Assembly (NCBI GenBank): GCA_009760885.1
Contig: CM019692.1
Coordinates: 50,311,430-50,375,429, forward strand
Direction: 5' to 3'
DNA from: Achatina immaculata
Lineage: Eukaryota > Mollusca > Gastropoda > Stylommatophora > Achatinidae
Length of the DNA: 64,000 nt
The stretch's first letter is position 1; every line of letters begins with the position of its first letter. The position numbers and the translations under genes were made by a program. The notes under the pieces are model-generated. The model was not told where the DNA came from and did no database searches. It saw nothing but the letters and a program-made list of their open reading frames with translations. Below, one piece after another: positions 52,988 to 62,564 of this stretch.

Positions 52988-53636
52988 AGTAAAGGCCTGT
53001 GCATTTAAGAACAGGATAAACCTTGTGTACTTTTCATTTACTTTTATTTAGTTAACTGCAATGATGATTTCCTTGTTTACTTATTCAGTGACTTTGACTT
53101 TAATGTTTCCGGTTTTCGAGTTTTCACTCTTTTTCCCTTGTGCCAGATAATGAAACGTACAGGTCCTCTTCAGCTGTTCTACATCTCCATACAGAATGTT
53201 GGTGATTGAGGAGTTTGGTGGTATCAGGTTCTTCCGAAGGTCCTTCAATGCACTGCAGTCCAGCAGATGGTGTTTAACATTCTTGTCTGTTGCAGTGCAT
53301 GCAGTATGGTCCTTGGTCTCTACGACATAAGCTGTTGATGTGGTCTCTGGGGTTAGGCTTTGGTAGGTGTGTATTATAGGGATCTTCCAGTTGGATTACT
53401 GGCCCAGCTGTCCATCTACTGCTGCTTGCAGTTATTGTGTATAATATGTTTAACTGTCCTCATGTTGATGGAGATGTGGGGCTGTGACATGGTGGCTCCA
53501 CTCTTTTTCAGTCTGTCAGCATATTCATTTCCTCTGATGTCTATGTGCTATCCACTGTAGGGTGGTGTTGATGTCCTAGAAGATGAGTGGTTTATTGTAC
53601 TGAGTAGTAATGTGATCAGGTGATGGTATCCAGTTT

Positions 53637-54542
53637 TCAAGGGTCTGGAGAGCAGACAGGGAGTCTGAAAAAATAACAAGGTTTTTTTGGGTGAGAGGCA
53701 CTGTTTTTGTATTTGGTGGTGGTGGCTGCTAGGGCTGCTAATATTGCCTGCATCTCTGCATCATTATTGGAGCAGCAAGATCCACAAAGAGCTGAAATGT
53801 GGCTTGTCGTCTTGTCTGGAAACATTATGAGTACGCCATATCCTACATTGTCTGTTTCCTTGAACGTTGACCCATCAGTGCATGCATGGATCCAGTCCCT
53901 GGGGCAGGATTCTATGGTCTTCAGTGCACACAGCCTTAGGGAGTTTGGATGTGATGATTTGTTCACTAATTTGTTCTTGAGTCTGGTATTAGTTTGAGGA
54001 CGTATGTAGTTTGTGTTTGGTGGGATGTCTGGTACTTTTGTAAGTTCTTCTCTGTCTTCAGGAAATTTGTGTATTGTGTTTAACTGTTCTGTTATGTGCA
54101 TTGGAGTTTCCAGTTTCAGTCTATTATTATGCTTCCATTTATCAACCACTGTTATGTTAGGATGGTCTGGGGGCATGTGTTTATATCTTTCTACTGCCTC
54201 AGTGGTTGACTTTTTGCATCTTATATCTAATGGCTCTAAGTTTGCATCAATTTCACATGCATCTGTGGGTGCTGATCTCATTGCCTCAAAATAAATAAAA
54301 TGAACGGCTTGGTTCTGGATTCTGCCTACTTGTGTACGAGAGCTCGTTGATACTGTGACCTGTAGGGTTAGGTTGTAATCTATTATAGATCTAACATATC
54401 CTGTGTACAGTTGTCTGAGTGTTGCTTTGTCAGCTCCCCAGGATGTACTTGCAAGTCGTTTGAGTAAGTTTAGTTTTTCAGATTCTTTTTCTGCTAGTCC
54501 ATCCATGAATTCTTTAAAGTTCAATTTTCTGTCTAGTTTCAC
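53637..54542 (-). pseudogene. LINE-E RT thumb and RNase H N-terminal part
   Basis: 301-codon frame: KLDRKLNFKEFM, LLKRLASTSWGADKATLRQL, YTGYVRSIIDYN, QAVHFIYFEAMRSAPTDACE, then the RNase H start HACTDGSTFKETDNVGYGVL (first catalytic Asp) and CCSNNDAEMQAILAAL (catalytic Glu). The later RNase H aspartate and histidine motifs are only found broken in other frames (TLQWIPSHRG region near 53550). Confidence 0.87.
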
Positions 54543-54667
54543 ACAAAGGTATGTTTGATTTTTTTTCTTTCATGATTTGATTACCATCAAGAGTTATTTT
54601 CATTTCGATCTTTGCTAGTTTGTTGCTAACAGTGAAGGCTGTATATGACTGTATATATCATTTATAT

Positions 54668-55165
54668 TCAACTCCCAGAAATTGCAATAGGTTGATATGA
54701 TGAGGAGGGGTCAGCAGCCAGCTGCAGGTCTGTTCCACTAGTCCATATGACAAGGTCATCAGCAAACATGGCTTTGTGGGTGTTCAACAGGTCAGGGAGG
54801 TCATTTATAAAGATTAGGAACAAGGTGCAGCTAAGAGCAGAACCTTGTAGCAGACCTTCCTCCAGGATGCATTTGTTTGACAGTCTGTTAACGACCTGAG
54901 TTTGTATGGTCCTGTTACTCAGGTAGTTTTTAACCCATTGATACATTTTTCCATGTATGCCCATGTTTTGCATCTTTAACAGTAGGCCTTTTCGCCATAC
55001 CCTGTTATATGCCTGCTGGAAGTCTACAAATACAGCTACTGAGTTTCTCTTGTGTAAAACACTGTCCTTTACACTTTGAGTGAGGAGAAATAGCTGGTCT
55101 TCGGTTCTTGATTCTTTGCGGAAGCCTGCCTGAACGTTATTGAGGGATCCCGAGATTCCACCCAC
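54668..55165 (-). pseudogene. LINE-E reverse transcriptase core
   Basis: 165-codon frame with NNVQAGFRKESRTEDQLFLL, VFVDFQQAYNRVWRKGLLLK (catalytic Asp region), LLQGSALSCTLFLIFINDLP (normally PQGS.LS..LF) and MFADDLVIW (FADD box). Catalytic residues survive, but frames break on both sides (a short gap to 54542 and a stop before 55165). Confidence 0.88.
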
Positions 55166-55385
55166 CAGTAAAGCCTATTGTTAAGCATTCGTTCTGCTAG
55201 CTTACGAATGTTGGAAGTCAGTGAGATTGGTCTAAAGCTTTTTAGGTCATTTTCTATCTTTCATTTTTTCAGAATAGGTCTAACTATGGCTGACTTCCAA
55301 GATTTTGGTAGTACTCCACTTTGCCAGGTCTTGTTAATGAAGTTGAGCAGTGGACTTTCCTACAGGGCCCAGATGAAGAATAATT

Positions 55386-55643
55386 TCATTTGATATTTTG
55401 TCTGGTCCTGGTGCCTTTTCTTAGCTGTAGCTTACCCATAGCACTCTGGAGTTCATGGATAATAAATTTTTCCTCAAAAAGTGGAATGTTTGCCAAGCTA
55501 GATTTCTCTTTACTTCTCAGAACTTTTCCCAGCGTCTTGTCAAGTATTTTCCTTTTGGAGGATTTGTTGGTGGCAGCAAAGAATTTGTTAAAAATACTGG
55601 CTTTGTCTGAGTCACTTGAGAGGACTCGACCAGAGGTTCGCAT
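55386..55643 (-). pseudogene. LINE-E linker region before RT
   Basis: DSDKASIFNKFFAATNKSSK and FEEKFIIHELQSAMGKLQLR resemble the usual (..K...F...F......F....EL..AI..LK..KA.G.D) lead-in to RT. Frameshifted relative to the RT frame. Confidence 0.75.
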
Positions 55644-56184
55644 TGGTTTAGAGTTAGTTTGTTTGTTTGTTTCCTGACATTTTATCTAAGAGTTTCCAAG
55701 TATTCTTTCCTTCAGTTCTGAGGTTGAGATTGCTGCATGTTCTTAAACACTTCTCTTTCTTTGCTTTTTTAGTTTCGAGTCTTACCTTAGCTGTTAGTTT
55801 ATTGTACTCTATTCTGTTTCCTGGAGTATGGTTTTTTTATTCAGTGACCGTAGGCATTTATTTACACAGTTGTTTATCCAGTCACATTCGACTTACTATG
55901 GGTTAATTGAAACATAATCCCACCCTATGTTGAGAAGCAGTAAATGACCTCAGTTTACCAAACAATAGAAGATTAAATTAGAGTGACAGCAGGACAGACC
56001 TAATATCCCAGTCCCACGCTTTGTTGTCTGGACATCTAATTATATTTTAGAACAGAGTTACTTTCATTTTTAAAGGTGACATTCTCATTAAAACCTCTAG
56101 CCCCCAAATTTATGCTTGAAAAGTATAGGGCACAGGATACAGGAGCCTTTGTGAGTACCAGTTTGAACACTACAAAAACACATA

Positions 56185-57575
56185 CACTATCGGACAAAAG
56201 TTAAGGGCCGTTTTTTTCAATTCTTACAAAAAACAAAATCACATGACTAACAAACAAGCCATTAGTACAAATAAAGCAGCATTTAAAACTGAACAAATTC
56301 AGTCATTTCATTTGCAAATCGGAACAGGAATACACATACAGCAAGCTGGCGAAATCACTCCCCTCGCCCAAAAATTCACAAGAGTGGTCTTAAGACAACA
56401 GATCTGTCAGTATCGCGCGTGGCCACCGTTCGCTGCCAGACATTCGACGCACCGTTGCCTTATCGAGTTAACCAGGGTTGTTAGGATATTCTGTGGAATG
56501 GCCTGTCACTCTTGTTGAAGGAAAAGAGTCAGTTGGGTGACTCAACAGGTGGAAGATGATTTGTCGAAACCTGTCTGCCTAGGACATCCCAAATGTGCTC
56601 AATGGGCGACAGATCGGGCGACAGAGCTAGCCAATCGATTCTAATGATCCTTTACCGTTGAAGAAAATCTGCGACATGACCCCGATGTGATCTTGCGTTA
56701 TCGTCTTGCAGGACTGGCCCTGCAACCATGGCTTGCAAAGTAGACTGTACAACGGGTTGCAGAATTTCATTCAAGTATCGCTGGGCGGTTAGTGTGCCAT
56801 GAATGACAAGGAGGGGAGTCATGCCGTGCCTGCTGATGATACCCCAGACCATGATTGATCCCCCTCCGTAACGATCCATCTCTTGGATAGTGGTGTCATG
56901 GAACCGTTCCCCTGGCCTTCTCCAAACACAGATTCTGCCTTCATTGAAGGACATACTGAAGCGGGATTCGTCAGTGGAAAGAATTTTACCCCACTGGCAC
57001 CTCGTCCAACGGATGTGATGTCGGCACCAGGCAACTCTAGTTCTGCAGTGAGTTGGAATAAGAGGTATTCTTATTGCTGGTCGTCGTAAAGCCAGCACAG
57101 ATTCTCTTAAGCGCCTGCGAATTGTTCTGCCGCTAACACTGACGCTTGTCGTATTCATTAGCTGGTTTCTGAGAGTGGAAGACGTTACTGTCCGGTATCT
57201 ACCATCTTGTCTACTCGTGCAACGAGGTCAGCCTTAACGATTCCTGTCTTCTACTCCTCCGGTTGCGCGAAATCGCTCCAGATGCCTTCTGGTGGGACAT
57301 CCCCGAACGCCGTGCAACTTCACGGTCAGATAAACCTCTTTTAACCAGGGCTAAGACCCGATGACGCTCAAAGGTGCTAAAACGCCTTCACGGTGGCATG
57401 GTGTTTGTCAAATGACAAAAATACCCCTAATCCAGTTTAATAAAAATAACTGGAAGGTGAGAAGTGTTCACTAAGGATGCCTGTTGCAAGTGCAGCACAA
57501 ATCAGCACGATTTAATTAACTGCTGGGTCATGCTGACACTTTCAAAAATGCCCTAACATTTTGTCTAGAACGATG
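56185..57575 (-). mobile_element. Tc1-like transposon relic
   Basis: The left terminus tacactatcggacaaaagtt follows a TA at 56183. The right terminus, reverse complemented (tctagacaaaatgttagggc, atttttgaaag), resembles it (gacaaaagttaagggccg, ttttttcaa), giving imperfect inverted repeats of about 30 bp and a size of about 1.39 kb. The transposase lies between. TA target preference fits the Tc1/mariner superfamily. Confidence 0.78.
56530..57400 (-). pseudogene. Tc1-like transposase, frameshifted
   Basis: The N-terminus, read from 57400, has a helix-turn-helix-like FERHRVLALVKRGLSDREVA, then frames break. The best frame, 57158-56652, has SGRTIRRRLRESVLALRRPA, ILSTDESRFSM (first catalytic Asp), IMVWGIISRHG and VLQDDNARSHRG (second Asp). 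After a stop, WLALSPDLSPIEHIWDVLGR follows, where the third acidic residue (PIEH) of the DDE triad is visible. Family length is about 340 residues. At least three frame breaks make it inactive. Confidence 0.85.
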
Positions 57576-57712
57576 CAACTGCACGTGACTTTTACACTTG
57601 TTGTGATGAATAGCTGTTGTTGTTTATGCCCCGGCTGCATAGAGGAATGCCTGAGAATGCAATTTAACCAAGATTCTACAATAAATTTATTAACAGTTTT
57701 AGTACGGCAATC

Positions 57713-57961
57713 CAACCCTAGACCAAACTGGTGCAATGAAAACCACGGTGTCACGCAATCCCGCTTCCGAGACCCACCAAGAATACAGGCTAAAGCACTG
57801 TGATACTCTGAACCCCTTGTGGTCCTTTCGTGGAACTCACGTGGTCTATTTTGGACCACACAGGGGACCACGGGACCTAACGAGGACCACAGGCGTGAAT
57901 TCAGTAGGTTCACAGTGCGGTTTTTGGTGGTAGAAGTGAACGAAGAAGAAGAAGAAGAAGA
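57713..57961 (+). mobile_element. GAA-retroposon, 5'-truncated copy (249 bp)
   Basis: 3' domain and (GAA)n tail only. A 12-bp TSD, agtacggcaatc, lies at 57701-57712 and 57962-57973. Nearly identical to 41294-41572, so both are probably recent. Confidence 0.92.
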
Positions 57962-57973
57962 AGTACGGCAATC

Positions 57974-58345
57974 AAAATAAACATATGCTTGAAATTAATG
58001 ACCAGCCCTTAAGTCCAGTAATATACTTCAGTTTCGCACAATTTTGCACGTTTCCACAGCGATAGTAAATCTACCGAAAAAAAAAACAAGACGTCTCCAA
58101 TGTTGGTGGTCACAACGTCTAATGTTAGTTATGAGATTAGTTTGCATACCTGAGCAGCTCGATGGACATTCTCTTTTGCCACGAAATTGGACGCAGTAGA
58201 AATTCAGATGCCCGTTTATTTTAATCACCCTTTATTCTCTGTGTGCCCACTTGCCTCGTCACGGTTCTGCTACAGCACTAAGGAAACTACGAGATAAAAG
58301 ACCAGCTGAAGCATCCGATCCGAAAGTCATCTCTCAACAAGAAAG
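57974..58345. other. No gene recognised
   Basis: No ORF above 66 codons and no repeat link found. Confidence 0.45.
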
Positions 58346-58349
58346 AAAT

Positions 58350-58425
58350 AGTACAGGAAAATATCGGCACTAACACCATATCCCTTGTGTCTCTAAGGCA
58401 TGACAGGATTACCGTTACTTTTTAC
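58350..58425 (+). repeat. SINE1 3' domain fragment
   Basis: aggaaaatatcggcactaac, accatatcccttgtgtctct and aaggcatgacaggattaccg match the 3' end of the SINE1 at 4240-4310; followed by a T run. Confidence 0.8.
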
Positions 58426-58639
58426 TTTTTTTTTTTTTTTGACAGGAAAAACACGTACCATCATTGTATCTTTCTTGGTCGAAATTAGCACGGAGTAGCG
58501 TCTGGAAACTGGAAAGTAAAAGTAGCAGTTTTATTTTTCTTTTTTCGCCCCTCCAAAAATTTTGTGCGCGGTATGATTTTTTTCTGTGTACGGCCGCGCA
58601 GCTTAGAGGGAACACTGAGCCTAATCTAATCCTAATAAG

Positions 58640-58770
58640 TAAGTGTCATGTATCAAGTCCTCTGCTGCCATCTTGCCAGTAGCTCAAAAACACTTCCTTA
58701 TATCAAATCCTCTGTTGTTATCCTGCCAGTAAGGCAAGAACAGTTTCTTGTATCAAGTCCCCCTGCTGCC
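58640..58770. repeat. Diverged outlier units of the 50-bp array
   Basis: tatcaagtcctctgctgcca, cttgccagtag and two further diverged units relate to the array at 59715-60160, about 1 kb away. Confidence 0.8.
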
Positions 58771-58774
58771 ATCT

Positions 58775-59710
58775 TGTTGGTAGGGCAATACTGGTCGTAT
58801 GTTCTAAAATAAAAGTTAGAGACAAGGTTCAAGGGAGACATTTTCTTAACATGAAAAATTGCGTTCAATAGAAGAGCCGGTTTGGGTTTTACCAGGTGGA
58901 CTACATACAGTCCACTAAGGCAAAAATTCCACGCATACGAATATAATAGAGAATCAATCCCGATATATCGAACATCTGAAATAGTCTCGTCTCTTATTTG
59001 CATGAGCGGATATTTGATGCTCACGAGAGAAAAATGACGCAAAGAAATGACAGAAACCTTAAATATCCCCGTACACGAAGCCTACCCGAGCCCTGTCAAG
59101 ACGTCTATTTCTCCCCTCAATTCTGAAAGGTATACGAGGAAGGAGACAAGGCAAGACATCTGAAGGGCCTAACAAAGTCGCCACCCCGATAAAATCTAGA
59201 GTCCATCTCGTCCTTGGAAGGATAGCTGACCGTTTAAACTGAATTCCAATTTCTGGAAAAACAAGAAGTAACGAATCTGAAAAAAAAGTATTCTGACAGA
59301 CAGATGGCACATGAATATCATATAGTAAAAATACGGTAGAAAGCGGGAGACGAAACGAAAGGGGAATCGAGAGCTTAAGGGGGTGGGGTGGGGTGCAAGA
59401 ATAACAGAGGAATGAGATTTAAAGAAGGGTTAAACTTCTGTTGGAAGCCACTTCTTATTGTGGTTTCTGTAGTGCCACTCGCAGTTAAGATAACAATCAA
59501 ATGTGGCATTGTTGGCTGTTACAGTTACGCGAGTTTGCCGATGGTGCGATCCCTGGAAAAGGTCGCAGAAAGTAGGCCTCGCTTAAAAGTTTTAAGATTG
59601 ACTATCACCAGGATAGGTTCTATTCTGAGTCCGTATTTCATTCACTGTGCAACGGCCCCAGAGATCTTTGTTTAAGTGTCTCCGAAATGTTACGTGCAAG
59701 TTACGTCAAA
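58775..59710. other. No gene recognised
   Basis: Two minus-strand ORFs (114 codons at 59042-58698, 83 at 59310-59059) and one plus-strand ORF (95 at 59388-59675) have no familiar motif. Confidence 0.45.
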
Positions 59711-59714
59711 ACTG

Positions 59715-60160
59715 TACTTTCTTCTATCAAGTCCTCCGCTGCCACCATGGCAGTAGGCCGAGAACACTTTCTTGTATCAAGTTCACCCTGCCAGTACGTC
59801 GAGAACACTTTCTTGTATCAAGTCCTCCGCTGCCACCATGGCAGTAGGCCGAGAACACTTTCTTGTATCAAGTTCACCCTGCCAGTACGTCGAGAACACT
59901 TTCTTGTATCAAGTCCTCCGCTGCCACCATGGCAGTAGGTCGAGAACACTTTATTGTATCAAGTCCTCCGCTGCCATCCTGCCAGTAGGCCGAGAACACT
60001 TTCTTGTATCAAGTCCTCTCTGCCAGTAGGCTGAGAACACTTTCTTGTATCAAGTCCTCCACTGCCACCCTGCCAGTAGGTCGAGAACACTTTCTTGTAT
60101 CAAGTCCTCCGCTGGCACCATGCCAGTAGGTCGAGACCACTTTCTTGTATCAACTGTCAT
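59715..60160. repeat. 50-bp minisatellite with 41-bp variants, about 9 units
   Basis: The unit is tatcaagtcctccgctgcca + ccatggcagtaggccgagaa + cactttcttg. The shorter variant, tatcaagttcaccctgccag + tacgtcgagaacactttctt + g, alternates in the first part. Confidence 0.94.
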
Positions 60161-60464
60161 TGTGAAATCTAACAAACTACCAAAGGGGATTGCTAGAAAC
60201 ATGCTGAATTAAGCACATATCAAACTGATACTCTAAACGCCAGTAAACGACACGTTCTAAACACCACATTATAGCGCCTTTGGGTTCGAGACCAAAAGAA
60301 AGTTACAGAAACAACAGGCGCTAGTCATTATAAAAATTTATACGTTAAATTCAGATTAGTAAAAGATTAAAATTATGTAATTCTTTGTACACGATGAGGT
60401 GGTATCGAATTCAAGTCCCAACGTTTTTTTTTTCCTGGTACCATCGCAGTAGAGTAGATAGTGA

Positions 60465-60690
60465 AAATGATTAAGCAGAGAAAACTTAAATATTTTGGAC
60501 ACATTAAACGCCATGAGAATTTAGAGAAGACAGTCTTGGAAGGGTACATAATGGGAAAAAGAAAGAGAGGAAGACCAAGGCGAAGATGGCTGCAAGACAT
60601 CGTTGATGATCTGCGAATGGACGCATCAGCAGCAGGGCATCTTGCTTACAACCAGGAAAGCTGTTAGGGAGGCAAAGTTCTACAAGGGAC
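60465..60690 (+). pseudogene. LINE-C 3' fragment
   Basis: Reads MIKQRKLKYFGHIKRHENLE, KTVLEGYIMGKRKRGRPRRR, WLQDIVDDLRMDASAAGHLA, then breaks at the start of the 70-bp array. 5'-truncated. Confidence 0.85.
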
Positions 60691-60990
60691 ATGCAAATGA
60701 CTGACTGATTGACTGAGAGGCCTACAGGAAAGCTGTTTAGGAGGCAAAGTTCTACAAGGGACATGCAAATGACTGACTGATTGACTGAGAGGCCTACAGG
60801 AAAGCTGTTAGGGAGGCAAAGTTCTACAAGGGACATGCAAATGACTGACTGAGAGGCCTACAGGAAAGCTGTTTGGGAGGCAAAGTTCTACAAGGGACAT
60901 GCAAATGACTGACTGATTGACTGAGAGACCTACAGGAAAGCTGTTTGGGAGGCAAAGTTCTACAAGGGACATGCAAATGACTGACTGACT
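60655..60990. repeat. 70-bp array of the LINE-C 3' end, about 5 units
   Basis: The unit is gaggcctacaggaaagctgt + ttgggaggcaaagttctaca + agggacatgcaaatgactga + ctgattgact, with one 58-bp variant. It is an expansion of the last 50 bp of LINE-C plus its (GACT)n tail. The same array recurs at 62605-62940. Confidence 0.95.
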
Positions 60991-61605
60991 GACTGACCAC
61001 CGCAGTGGTCGCGTTAACCGGCATTTACCAATAAATTACTGATAATTAATAATTAATATTAGATTAAAGATAAAAACGGGAAAACCCGAAAATGTTGGAA
61101 GTCACCGGTTACAAAAGAAAAAAAACTGAGTAAAAAGTAACCAGCGAAATCGGTTGGATGATAATCTGCCCAGGTGTATGATGATGATGCTTGGCGTGGA
61201 GGTGACCCAGCAAATTCTTACTGTGGTTCACCAGGTTAGCATTCTGTGAAGATTGGGTCTCGTTCACATGAACATTTACTTCCCGCTGATGTTTGTAAAC
61301 TTAACATTGGGGAAAAAAAAAAAAGAACGACCGAATGCCGTACTTACTGTTTTCAGAAAGTACTTCATGCAAAGTGAAAGACAAGTAAACTTTGACAGGT
61401 TTAGAAAAATCCTAGCTACCAGCATGATCTCTGTACCAGAACATCCACACAAAAAAAGGACGTGGTGTCCACTCTGCCTATAAAGATGGTAAAAAGTAAA
61501 GGTAACATTAGGCATAGTGGGGAATACGGTGTTAGGCCTGTAGGTTTCATGACATGAAGTTGTGACGTGGTCAGTGTCACGGCCTGGCCGCTTTTACCTT
61601 CCCAG

Positions 61606-62133
61606 ATGCCTTGTCAAAAATGGGCTTACAACATGGAGTCACTTTGCAGTGGATTCCCTCCCACTGTGGGATACCAGGCAATGAGAAAGCTGACCATCTG
61701 GCCAAAGAGGGCACTGAAATGGAGCAACCAGACATACCAATCACCTATAATCAGAAGAAAAGCATGATAAAAACCTACAGGAAGCCACAAACACCACCAC
61801 ATGATGACTATCACATGCTAAACAGAAAGGAACAAGTCACCATCTTCCGTCTCCGAACAGGACACAGCCGACTCCGAAGTCATATGTATACAAAGTTTAA
61901 GGTTGGTACTACTAATCTATGTACATGTGCCCAGGTGCCCCAAACCGTGGAACATATCCTCCAGAACTGCATCAACTACGAGACACTGAGAAATAATTAC
62001 TGGCCAAGTGAAACCACTAAAGAAGATAAGCTCTACGGTTCCATACATGAATTACAAAAAACAGTGAAATTTATCCAAGAGACAGGACTGCAGATATAGA
62101 CAGACAGTGCGAACGAAGAAGAAGAAGAAGAAG
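61606..62133 (+). mobile_element. LINE-B copy D, 5'-truncated (528 bp)
   Basis: From atgccttgtcaaaaatgggc to the (GAA)n tail. A 10-bp TSD, accttcccag, lies at 61596-61605 and 62134-62143. The empty site, with a single accttcccag, is at 63566-63575 in unit B. Confidence 0.96.
61611..62099 (+). CDS. LINE-B C-terminal RNase H part (partial, open)
   Basis: 162 codons: SHCGIPGNEKADHLAKEGTE (the last RNase H catalytic region), then the zinc-knuckle-like CTCAQVPQTVEHILQNC and the element's normal end (KFIQETGLQI, stop). Open throughout but lacking the earlier RNase H catalytic residues. Nearly identical to copy A, consistent with a young insertion. Confidence 0.88.
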   Translation: MSKMGLQHGVTLQWIPSHCGIPGNEKADHLAKEGTEMEQPDIPITYNQKKSMIKTYRKPQTPPHDDYHMLNRKEQVTIFRLRTGHSRLRSHMYTKFKVGTTNLCTCAQVPQTVEHILQNCINYETLRNNYWPSETTKEDKLYGSIHELQKTVKFIQETGLQI

Positions 62134-62564
62134 ACCTTCCCAGATTTCTCAGGTTCACATTTTTAGAGGCTGGATCGACCCCGGGGCCTTTTTCGGTCTT
62201 GTACCAGAAAAAAATCCCCACGGCCTGGATTGAACCCTGTGCCACTGGATTGGTAAACCGAGCGTCTAACCAGGCCGCCCTCTAAAATTGAGCACCATAG
62301 AAGCCTTGGAAGTTAGATACTGAGAGACGTGACACTGACTACATCAGACTTTCATGTGCCGAAGGTCCTGGAAATGCGGGCCAAATACTGTATCCCCCAA
62401 CATGCCTTAATGGCGAGGAAACGGGAGTTTTACCTTTTTTGTTACACCGTGTATTTTTTGTTTGTTTGTTTTTCTAGAGATTTGTTGTTGTTGTTGTTTA
62501 GTTTCATCGTCTGTTCGAACCTTACTGCTATCTTCTTTTCGTCTTACAATTGATCTCTCTCTCT

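Larger units (their letters stand above)
53115..55920 (-). mobile_element. LINE-E copy, long but decayed
   Basis: Successive minus-strand frames give the linker before RT (55643-55386), RT (55165-54668), thumb to RNase H start (54542-53637) and the C-terminus (53340-53115). It is interrupted by many frameshifts and stops. The 3' end near 53110 lacks a clear tail. LINE-E shares domain order with LINE-B but is a separate family. Confidence 0.88.
61490..62283 (-). mobile_element. SINE2 in duplication unit A, split by LINE-B copy D
   Basis: The head is at 62283-62215 (minus: gggcggcctggttagacgct, B-box-like gggttcaatcc) and the body at 62215-62134. The 3' domain is at 61605-61490 (minus: cgtgacactgaccacgtcac, aacaccgtattcccc). 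The uninterrupted counterpart is at 63453-63727. An unrelated plus-strand SINE 3' domain follows at 62310-62420. Confidence 0.82.
60614..62564 (+). repeat. Tandem duplication, unit A (with LINE-B insertion)
   Basis: From cgaatggacgcatcagcagc to tctctctct. It aligns with unit B at near identity. Differences: the LINE-B copy D (61606-62133 plus a TSD) is present only here; 18 bp present in B after ggtaacatt and 12 bp (actcaactaacc-like) are missing here. Confidence 0.93.

Noticed and set aside
57974..58020. Right terminus of the Tc1-like element at cccttaagtcc (57996)
   Set aside because: It resembles the left end weakly (ttaagggc) but the match at 57541-57575 is longer and better placed relative to the transposase start.
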